Notes under the pieces: model-generated
The model's database searches: none
Told to the model about the DNA's origin: nothing
The model's input: only the letters and a program-made list of their open reading frames with translations
Source: an uncultured Desulfobacteraceae bacterium
GTDB lineage: Bacteria > Desulfobacterota > Desulfobacteria > Desulfobacterales > Desulfobacteraceae
Direction: 5' to 3'
Length of the DNA stretch: 33,916 nucleotides
Assembly (NCBI GenBank): GCA_913041495.1
Contig: CAJWHT010000039.1
Location: 1 to 33,916 of the forward strand
Made by a program: the position numbers and the translations under genes
Part shown: positions 23,633 through 30,225 of the stretch, one piece after another
How the letters are laid out: each line of letters opens with the position of its first letter
How positions within the stretch are numbered: position 1 is the first letter of the stretch

Positions 23633-23655
23633 TTGAAGTCGTACGCATATTGAAA
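23633..23655 (-). promoter_or_regulatory. 8-bp inverted repeat upstream of the NlpC/P60-like gene
   Basis: CGTACGAC (23633-23640) and GTCGTACG (23648-23655) are perfect complements around a 7-nt loop, 25 nt before the start codon at 23608. Its length and position fit a dimeric repressor operator or a translation-blocking hairpin. Confidence 0.5.
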
Positions 23656-23840
23656 ATCGATTCGTGATGGGGATACCAATTACTATAATATCAAGGGTGT
23701 TGCAAGGAGATCAGGCCATTGGACGGCGATATCCGTCAAATCCTAAGTTTTGACGTAACCGGAACGACCACCGCTGCGATCCCCCCACAAAGGGATACGA
23801 AATCGTTGTAAATCCCCTTCATCCCGGTTATACTCCCGCC

Positions 23841-25157
23841 GTGGAAAATCAAGAGGTCACATACAGCTACCGGGATATATTAGGATTTTACCTGCCACTC
23901 TTTCTCAATGTGGGGATTATCACCTTAACCGCCCCGCTTTTAAATTTCGGGGTCAGCAAGGCCGTGGAACCGGGAAAGGCCCTGGCGGCGTTCGGGGCGG
24001 CATTTTCGCTGACCATCATTTATAACTCATTTATCTATACAAGCCTCAAGGTGTATAACTCCCATCTCAGGGACCGGGAGAGCTTTTGCCGGATATTACG
24101 GGTCTACCTGCTGCTTGGCAGCGTCGGCAGCCTCCTGTTTGCGGCGATCGGACTCACTGAGACGGGGAACCATCTTTTTTCATTTCTATTCGGACTTCGG
24201 GCAGACACAGCCGCCCATGCAAAGGAGTGGATGCTTTGGAGTTCCCCGGTGCCGGTGCTTGTGGCCGTAAGATGCGCCCTCCAGGGAGTTACAACCGTAT
24301 ATCGCAATACCCTGAACAATGCCCTGGGAACCATACTCAGAATGGTTGCCGTACTGACAGGGGTCCTGGTCTTAATTGTCCTTTACCCCCACCGCCCGGG
24401 GATGGCGTCCGGTGCCGCCTTTAGCCTTGCCGGCCTGGTTGAAACCCTGTTTTTACTGTCGCGGACCGGAGAAATGAGGACATTTTCAACCCCCACGGCC
24501 GTGGCGGCCTACGATCAGCCCCTGACCGTTTTTTACATCCTCAGGTTCAGTGCCCCCCTATGGATCTCCAGTATTGCCTGGACCGGCTCTTTTCCGATTA
24601 TCAATTACTTTATCGGCAACACCGCATCACCTGAAGCCGGGCTTGCGGGATTCAATGTGCTGCGCTCATTGAATGTACTGTTGAATTCCCCCCTGAACTC
24701 CCTTATGACCGTGGTGCTGATACTGGGAAATGCGGCCTCCCTCCTCCGGGTGCGGACATTAGGTATCGTCCTTGGCTGTGCCCTGACCATTCTCAGCTAT
24801 GTTTTCAGCCTGCCCAGCGTTCACCTGCCCCTGCTCGGAACGGGGTTCAACCTGTCAGGGCAGGCACTTTCATGGGCAGGGACGTCAACGGTATTTTTTA
24901 TGTTTTTCCCCGTATTGCTTCTGGTCCGTTTTTACTACGAAGGCCTTTTCATGCGTCTCAAAGCACCGAAGGTACTCGGCATGGCAGGGGGGGTAAGACT
25001 GGGACTTCTGGTGTTATCCGGAGCTGTGTTGACCGATCTTTTCCCCGGCGTTAACGGGGTGATGCTGGGAATGGTGCTGATCATCATTGCCTCGGCATCA
25101 GATGCCCTGTTTACGGCTGTGGCATACGAAATTTCGCACCGAAAAGCAGGATCGTAA
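23841..25157 (+). CDS. MATE/polysaccharide-flippase-like multidrug exporter
   Basis: Predicted 438-aa inner-membrane protein with about 12 hydrophobic segments arranged as two halves, starting with YRDILGFYLPLFLNVGIITLTAPLLNFGVSKA, the opening typical of MATE/MOP-superfamily transporters. WSSPVPVLVAVRCALQGV and the second-half PLWISSIAWTGSFPIINYFIG fit that fold. The only start found is GTG 23841, with no good Shine-Dalgarno; a 5' leader or another start is possible. The gene ends 6 nt before the convergent hypA stop. It may export a small molecule or a lipid-linked substrate. Confidence 0.72.
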   Translation: MENQEVTYSYRDILGFYLPLFLNVGIITLTAPLLNFGVSKAVEPGKALAAFGAAFSLTIIYNSFIYTSLKVYNSHLRDRESFCRILRVYLLLGSVGSLLFAAIGLTETGNHLFSFLFGLRADTAAHAKEWMLWSSPVPVLVAVRCALQGVTTVYRNTLNNALGTILRMVAVLTGVLVLIVLYPHRPGMASGAAFSLAGLVETLFLLSRTGEMRTFSTPTAVAAYDQPLTVFYILRFSAPLWISSIAWTGSFPIINYFIGNTASPEAGLAGFNVLRSLNVLLNSPLNSLMTVVLILGNAASLLRVRTLGIVLGCALTILSYVFSLPSVHLPLLGTGFNLSGQALSWAGTSTVFFMFFPVLLLVRFYYEGLFMRLKAPKVLGMAGGVRLGLLVLSGAVLTDLFPGVNGVMLGMVLIIIASASDALFTAVAYEISHRKAGS

Positions 25158-25163
25158 CTTTCG

Positions 25164-25541
25164 TCACTCTGTGCCCTCAACCTCCACCGTCAGAAGGTCC
25201 AGGCCCAAACCGCCGGTTACCGTAAGATCGTTTGATCCGCAGTCACATCCGGCAGCCAGATGGCGGGCCAGTGCCGGGCGCACCGGTATCTTGTCGGGAA
25301 TATCCAGGGTGCGGTTCTCACCGCAGGCCCTGCAGGTGATGACCACCGGAATGGTTTCAAACACAAGCTCCGCATTTTCAGCCGGGGTGCCCCGGCTCAG
25401 GTGGGTGAAAAATACGGACAGGGAATCGGGAACGATGGCACTGAAACGGCCGACCCCCAGAAAAATCCGGGTGATGGTGCGGCCGGAGGATTCTGAGAGC
25501 GCCAAATCCAGCATGGCCTGGGCATAGGGTTCTTCATGCAC
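25164..25541 (-). CDS. hypA: Hydrogenase nickel-insertion protein HypA-like
   Basis: Predicted 125-aa HypA-type metallochaperone delivering nickel to the HypB/hydrogenase maturation complex. GTG 25541 is chosen because it reproduces the family N-terminus Met-His-Glu (nickel site: amino group, H2, E3), followed by YAQAMLDLAL. Starts further upstream would bury that motif. The zinc site has C70-x2-C73, but the second pair is C99-x-C101 (GCDCGS) rather than the usual C-x2-C, so one ligand spacing is altered. The C-terminus GLDLLTVEVE is family-like. It overlaps hypB by 8 nt and is last in the ferredoxin-hypB-hypA unit. Confidence 0.85.
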   Translation of the reverse strand: MHEEPYAQAMLDLALSESSGRTITRIFLGVGRFSAIVPDSLSVFFTHLSRGTPAENAELVFETIPVVITCRACGENRTLDIPDKIPVRPALARHLAAGCDCGSNDLTVTGGLGLDLLTVEVEGTE

Positions 25542-26220
25542 GGCCAGCCGCCTTTCGGGCGTCGGCCATCCGGGCGCGGACCCAATCCATCCACAGGTCC
25601 AGTCCCCCGCCGGTGATGCAACTGGTTTCAAAGATCCTCAATGCGGCGTTCACGGCCCTTGCATTTTTGGCCAGTCCGGCTGAAGAAGGCGGCAGATGGG
25701 GCAGCAGATCCGTTTTATTGATCACCAGGACATCGGACCGGATAAAGGCCTCCGGGTATTTCAAGGGTTTGTCCCCGCCTTCGGTGGGGCTTGCCAGAAC
25801 AACGGTGTGGGATTGCCCCAGGTCCCAGGCAGCCGGACAGAGCAGATTCCCCACGTTTTCTATGACGATCAGGGCGGTATCGCAAAGATCAACATCCGCC
25901 AGTGCGCGCCGGATCATCACCGCATCCAGATGGCACCCGGCCCGGGTATTGATCTGGATCCCTGTGGCGCCCAGGGCGGTGATCCGGTCGGCATCCAGGC
26001 TGGTGTAGGGATCCCCTTCCACCACCACGGCCCGCACTTCAGGCCCCAGGCGTTCAAGGGTTTTTTCGATGAGGCTGGTCTTTCCGGCCCCGGGTGAGGA
26101 AACCAGGTTCACCACCCAGATCCCCTTTGCGGCAAATGCCTGCCTCAGGGCTGCAGCTTCGGCGTCATTGCTCCGGGTCACAGACTGCCGGACATCTATT
26201 CGTTGCCTTTTCTCAGTCAT
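25534..26220 (-). CDS. hypB: Hydrogenase/urease nickel GTPase HypB
   Basis: Predicted 228-aa SIMIBI-class GTPase that powers nickel insertion. P-loop SSPGAGKTS (41-49); metal site C96-H97 in GCHLDA and C128 in ENVGNLLCP, equivalent to the conserved G-domain metal ligands; VEGDPYTSLDA; and NKTDLLP (168-174) for guanine recognition. No N-terminal His-rich storage segment or CxxCGC high-affinity site is present, so this is the minimal HypB form. It starts 14 nt after the ferredoxin-like gene and overlaps hypA. No hydrogenase structural genes are in the window, so the client is elsewhere or is not a hydrogenase. Confidence 0.93.
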   Translation of the reverse strand: MTEKRQRIDVRQSVTRSNDAEAAALRQAFAAKGIWVVNLVSSPGAGKTSLIEKTLERLGPEVRAVVVEGDPYTSLDADRITALGATGIQINTRAGCHLDAVMIRRALADVDLCDTALIVIENVGNLLCPAAWDLGQSHTVVLASPTEGGDKPLKYPEAFIRSDVLVINKTDLLPHLPPSSAGLAKNARAVNAALRIFETSCITGGGLDLWMDWVRARMADARKAAGRA

Positions 26221-26234
26221 TTATAAAGGGCATC

Positions 26235-27272
26235 TCACGTCAGGGGCTTCATTTCTATGCAGCCTTCCGGGCAGGCCGTACGGCAAAGACCGCAGCCGTA
26301 ACACCGGGAAGTATCCAGGACCACGGCCTTTCGCTCCCGTTTTTTGACGGTCACCGTCCGGGACTCATCCCGAAAGAACGCCTTGTACTGGCAGCGCTTG
26401 ATGCAAATACCGCAGTGGGAGCATTTTTCCTCAATCTTCTCGGCTGCAAAATGAACCCTTGGATAGACCCTGTCCGAGTTCAAAAGTTCAGCGGACCGCA
26501 CCGGGAAACAACAACAGGTGCAGCAGTTGCAAAAGCCGAACAATTCGGTTCCCTCCGCCTGGAGGGTACCGATGTGCATGAGTCCCTCCCGGTCCGTTCT
26601 CAGAACGATCTGCTTGCATTCCTCTTTGGTCACCTGGCGGCCAAGACCGCGGTCCACCGTATAGCGGCCCCCGTCATCCAGGCGGATACAGGCCTCTAAC
26701 ATCCGGCTGCAGCCTTCGGTACTTGCCCTGCAGTCGCAGTTGACCACGGCGTGGAATGTTGCTTTTTCCACCTGTTCCAGGGCCTGTTCCAGCAACAGGA
26801 AGTCCTTTTGCTTGATCTGCTGGTAGGCGTCGGGATCATTTTTAATGTTTTCCACCACCGGAGCGATTTTCTCGGCGTAATCTTTAAGCCACCAGTCGGC
26901 GATCTCTTCCCTGACTGTTTCAGGAATCTGATCCCAGTCCCCGTACATGGCCAGTTCGTCCAGGCGATCGTAAAACCGTGCGGGAATGTACCGGAGGGTT
27001 TTGCCGTCAACGTCCTGGTAGTCAAAAATATAGCCCACTTTTTTCCCGTCCACCTCCCGGTGAACCACGTGGCGGCGATAGGAGCGTTCCAGCAGCTCAA
27101 CCGCATCGTCAACGGACATGCCGAGGACGTTGGCAACCTCATCCGCCCCCATGGGGGCACCGTTCATGGCAATGATCAGGTCAATCTCAATTTCTTCTGC
27201 GAAAACCGACACATAAGGCTGGATCGCTGGCGGGATCTCAAATAGTCTGATAAAGGTATTTAACTTGTCCAT
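26235..27272 (-). CDS. Winged-helix / dicluster 4Fe-4S ferredoxin-like protein
   Basis: Predicted 345-aa cytoplasmic protein. The N-terminal 75 residues look like a winged helix (MNGAPMGADEVANVLGMSVDDAVELLERSYRR). The middle holds CDCRASTEGCSRMLEAC and a Cys-rich FCNCCTCCCFPVR. The C-terminus has two ferredoxin motifs, C-x2-C-x2-C-x3-C in CSHCGICIKRC and again in CYGCGLCRTACP. It is the first gene of the hypB-hypA unit. Related proteins that I recognise only generically are annotated as 4Fe-4S ferredoxins of unknown role. An electron donor or redox sensor linked to the nickel maturation genes is plausible. Confidence 0.8.
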   Translation of the reverse strand: MDKLNTFIRLFEIPPAIQPYVSVFAEEIEIDLIIAMNGAPMGADEVANVLGMSVDDAVELLERSYRRHVVHREVDGKKVGYIFDYQDVDGKTLRYIPARFYDRLDELAMYGDWDQIPETVREEIADWWLKDYAEKIAPVVENIKNDPDAYQQIKQKDFLLLEQALEQVEKATFHAVVNCDCRASTEGCSRMLEACIRLDDGGRYTVDRGLGRQVTKEECKQIVLRTDREGLMHIGTLQAEGTELFGFCNCCTCCCFPVRSAELLNSDRVYPRVHFAAEKIEEKCSHCGICIKRCQYKAFFRDESRTVTVKKRERKAVVLDTSRCYGCGLCRTACPEGCIEMKPLT

Positions 27273-27343
27273 CCCCCATATCTACAGCCCAAACGGCTTT
27301 TTGACAACCTTTTAAGGGCTTAAGATAGGCCTTTTAACAGAAA

Positions 27344-28186
27344 TTACTGATTTTTAAGATCGGTCATGGCCGTTTTAAACTGGCCGATGACCTCTATGGT
27401 TTCATCAATCATGCGGTATTGCTCATCGGACACGTCTGAAAATGCGGCGATGGTGTCATTCAGGCCGCTGACTGCCTCGCGGATCTGCCTGATATTTTTT
27501 TCCACATCGGTGGCGGCCGCTTTGGTGCTGTTGGCCATTTGCCGCATTTCATCGGCAACCACGGAAAAGGCACGGCCGTGCTCTCCGGCCCTGGCCGCCT
27601 CTATGGTACCGTTCAGGCTTAAAATACTGCTTTTAGAGGCAATATCTTGAATGGTCTTCAAAATCTCATCGGTGACGACCACGCTGTCGCCGGCAGAACC
27701 CGCAGCCGCCTGGATATCTGAAAACACCTGCTTTGACTTCGCCTTTATTTCCCGGTTCTCCTCTGTCAGTCCGGCAACACCGGTGAAAATCTTTTCGGAG
27801 ATTTCTTCTATCCGTATTTTCTGTTCCAGATCGTGGAGCCAGGTTGTCATGACGATGGCCGAAATTCTTGCCAGGGGTTTTACTTTATCTATGGATCCTG
27901 CGATGCCGAACGTACCGATCCTTTCGTTTTCATGGAGAATCACACAATTGTATCCCTCTTTGACCAGGGGGTTCTCAGCAGCTTCCTCCGCCGTGACGAA
28001 CATCTCATCCACCTCACCGCTCAAAATTTTAACGGCCCCAGCATGGGTATCACCGATGCGGGACGGATCGGTGGAACAGGTAATTTTTCCCGAATCATCA
28101 CAAACGATGACCGAGCACTCCGACTCCCTGTGAACCACCTGAACAAAATTCTCTGCCATTTGCCAGAATTGACCGGTTTTATCCAT
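27344..28186 (-). CDS. Soluble methyl-accepting chemotaxis-type protein with CdaR sensor domain
   Basis: Predicted 280-aa cytoplasmic receptor without membrane segments. Residues 1 to about 130 resemble the sugar-diacid recognition (CdaR/Diacid_rec) domain: FVQVVHRESECSVIVCDDSGKI, GDTHAGAVKIL, ENERIGTFGIAGSIDKVKPLA. Residues 140-280 carry an MCP signalling tip (SKSSILSLNGTIEAARAGEHGRAFSVVADEMRQMA). ATG 28186 has AAGGAG 5 nt upstream. The signalling hairpin is short, with no obvious CheR tail. Repeat element copy B lies 222 nt upstream, so the gene could be read through it. Its output partner is not in this window. Confidence 0.85.
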   Translation of the reverse strand: MDKTGQFWQMAENFVQVVHRESECSVIVCDDSGKITCSTDPSRIGDTHAGAVKILSGEVDEMFVTAEEAAENPLVKEGYNCVILHENERIGTFGIAGSIDKVKPLARISAIVMTTWLHDLEQKIRIEEISEKIFTGVAGLTEENREIKAKSKQVFSDIQAAAGSAGDSVVVTDEILKTIQDIASKSSILSLNGTIEAARAGEHGRAFSVVADEMRQMANSTKAAATDVEKNIRQIREAVSGLNDTIAAFSDVSDEQYRMIDETIEVIGQFKTAMTDLKNQ

Positions 28187-28497
28187 TTCCTCTCCTTTGC
28201 CGGACGACGCCACGATAATTGACTTTGGATGTTTATTTTTCGGACATCCTATCCTAAAATCATCTCCAAATCAAAACGTTTATTTGTATGCGATCGCACA
28301 AAAAGGAACGGCTTTTAAGCAGCACTTATCCCAATAAAGCCAAGGGCCGGGTTCCCCCGGAGCATCATATTCACAGCCCAATTCTGAGCCGCTTTATGCT
28401 TCCTAAATTTTATATGAAAGAACCAAGCAAACTATTATATCCTTTCATATTTTGTTGTGGGCACGGCCAATGACACTCATGGGCGGCCCATGGCCGT
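28187..28497. other. 311-bp intergenic region containing repeat element copy B
   Basis: No gene is seen. The TIGR04076-like stop codon touches the element at its far edge. Also present are GGATGT/ACATCC (28227-28232 and 28244-28249, a perfect 6-bp hairpin) and a short GC-rich hairpin-like stretch near 28343-28362. Promoter assignment for the chemoreceptor gene is not secure. Confidence 0.55.
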
Positions 28498-28503
28498 TTA
28501 TTG
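28408..28503 (-). repeat. Two-copy intergenic element, copy B
   Basis: On the minus strand the order is AACGGCCATGGGCCGCCCA (28498-28480), CGTGCCCACAACA (28465-28453), ATGAAAG (28448-28442) and GGTTCTTTCATATAAAA (28424-28408). Spacing from the second block onward is identical to copy A at 967-1024. Here the first half folds more completely than in A: CGGCC and GGCCG enclose ATGGG-ccg-CCCAT. The inverted repeat ATATGAAAG/CTTTCATAT is also longer at its base. The element begins across the stop codon of the TIGR04076-like gene and points toward the chemoreceptor gene. Confidence 0.7.
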
Positions 28504-28947
28504 GCCTGATTCAATTATGCGGGCTTCTACCACCACCCGCCCCCATCCGCCGCAGTCCAGTCCGACATCATCACAATGTCCCACGGCATAAAGGGGAAGC
28601 GGCTCTATCCCTTCCCAGACGCGTTCTTGTATCAGCCACATGATCCGGGTCATCGGAGGCATCAGAAATGGACAGAGGTGACCGGAGCTGTCCTTGAGAT
28701 TCATGGCACCCGCCCCCGGAAAAACATAAGTATCCCCGGGTTTGTGTCCCACCACACACCCCTTTGCCATCTTCACTTCAAAGCTGACGGAAAGTCCACT
28801 GAGCGCTTCTAGCTTGCCGAGAATTTTACCTGTTCGGGGCTGGGCAATATATTCAGCCATTTCTTCGTCGGTAAATCCGGTCAGTGCCTGAATACCTGTC
28901 AAAAGTTCACTTTTCTTCCGATCCCCGTGTCCACGTTGCCCGGTCAT
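28498..28947 (-). CDS. TIGR04076-like small conserved protein
   Basis: Predicted 149-aa protein. After an N-terminal helical extension of about 50 residues with an acidic TDEEMAEYI stretch, it has KMAKGCVVGHKPGDTYVFPG and, near the end, YAVGHCDDVGLDCGGWGRVVVEARII. The spaced Cys, GH and CDD elements resemble the TIGR04076 family of uncharacterised proteins. No enzyme motif is clear. AAGGAG precedes the ATG. It is divergent from the GlxA-type regulator at 29128, which may control it. Function unknown. Confidence 0.6.
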   Translation of the reverse strand: MTGQRGHGDRKKSELLTGIQALTGFTDEEMAEYIAQPRTGKILGKLEALSGLSVSFEVKMAKGCVVGHKPGDTYVFPGAGAMNLKDSSGHLCPFLMPPMTRIMWLIQERVWEGIEPLPLYAVGHCDDVGLDCGGWGRVVVEARIIESGQ

Positions 28948-29127
28948 AATCGTCTCCTTGATTTAGGGTGAATTGAACTGCCCCATGATATCCCGACTTT
29001 TTTAACCCAAACAGATACAAATGCGACAATAATGGCCCGATCTGCGACAATCCAACAGGCGGTCTTGATATTTACCTGTGTATCCGCTACCAAAAAGGAA
29101 AGCTAACCAGAAAAAGGCAAACAGTCT

Positions 29128-30108
29128 ATGAACCAAGTCACCATACTGGGTGTAGATATATCATCTGGAACCATGATCACGGGTCCTTTTGACCTTTTCC
29201 ATCTGGCCGGCAGATTATGGAACGGTATTTTCGGGCTAAAGGAGTCCCCTTGTTTCAGCGTCGAAATTGTCAACTCAGACCTAAAGCCCATTCAATGCAC
29301 GGGAGCCCTTTCCATTCTCCCCCACAGAACTCTGGACCAAGTTGACTGCACAGATCTTATTCTGATTCCTTCTATTGTCGATATAAATAAAACTTTGGAC
29401 CGTCACCCGGACGTTATTCCGTGGCTGTTGCACCACCACCAACAGGGCGCTCAAATCGCAGCCATGTGCACAGGCACGTTCATTCTGGCGGAAACCGGTC
29501 TGCTGGACCGGAAAACTGCCACCACCCACTGGGGATTTACCGAAATATTCCGTGAACGGTATCCACAAGTCCGGCTGGTTCCGGAGCGTCTCATCACCGA
29601 TGAAACTGACCTTTACTGTTGTGGGGCTTCCAATGCCTGCTTTGACCTGTCCCTTTACCTCATCCGCAAGCTGGCAGGCCGGGAGGTCGCCCTTCAGACC
29701 GCAAAAGCCTTCGTCTGTGACCTGGACCGGTTTTACCAGTCGGAGTGGGCGGTTTTCAGATGTCAGAAATCACACCGGGATAATCTGGTGCGCAGGACAC
29801 AAAAACTCATGGAAAAGGAATACAGCAGCCTGGCGTCGATCCAGGATCTGGCCGGTCGTGCGGGCATCGGGAAACGCTCTCTGGAACGCCGTTTCAAAGC
29901 AGCCACCGGAGAAACCCCGTTGTACTATCTGCAGCGGCTCCGGGTAGAGGCAGCCAAACGGATGATGGAAACCGAAAATCTGCCCTTTGACCAGATCACT
30001 TACCGGGTGGGATACGAAAGCCCCGGATACTTCAGGCGGATATTTAAACGGATCTGCCATATTTCCCCGAAAGAATACCGCAGGAAATGGGGGCCGCTCC
30101 AGCTATAG
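29128..30108 (+). CDS. GlxA-type transcriptional regulator (DJ-1/PfpI plus AraC domains)
   Basis: Predicted 326-aa regulator. The N-terminal DJ-1/PfpI-like domain (about 3-190) has a Cys114 nucleophile-elbow-like AAMCTGTFILAETGLL and ATTHWGF. The C-terminal AraC/XylS helix-turn-helix pair (about 215-320) has SIQDLAGRAGIGKRSLERRFKAATGETPLYYLQRLRVEAAKRMM and the second helix set ending SPGYFRRIFKRICHISPKEYRR. AAAAAGG lies about 10 nt upstream. It is divergent from the TIGR04076-like gene over 180 bp and followed by rapA after 117 nt. Such regulators usually respond to amines or amides; ligand unknown here. Confidence 0.92.
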   Translation: MNQVTILGVDISSGTMITGPFDLFHLAGRLWNGIFGLKESPCFSVEIVNSDLKPIQCTGALSILPHRTLDQVDCTDLILIPSIVDINKTLDRHPDVIPWLLHHHQQGAQIAAMCTGTFILAETGLLDRKTATTHWGFTEIFRERYPQVRLVPERLITDETDLYCCGASNACFDLSLYLIRKLAGREVALQTAKAFVCDLDRFYQSEWAVFRCQKSHRDNLVRRTQKLMEKEYSSLASIQDLAGRAGIGKRSLERRFKAATGETPLYYLQRLRVEAAKRMMETENLPFDQITYRVGYESPGYFRRIFKRICHISPKEYRRKWGPLQL

Positions 30109-30225
30109 GGTTCTTGATGTTTTCCCGGGCTTGACTTTTTGTACCGGTCTGTGGCATACATACCATTTTTTTCACTGATACCGGACCCTTATCAACAGAC
30201 CCGCCAGACATATACAGGTCACCCA

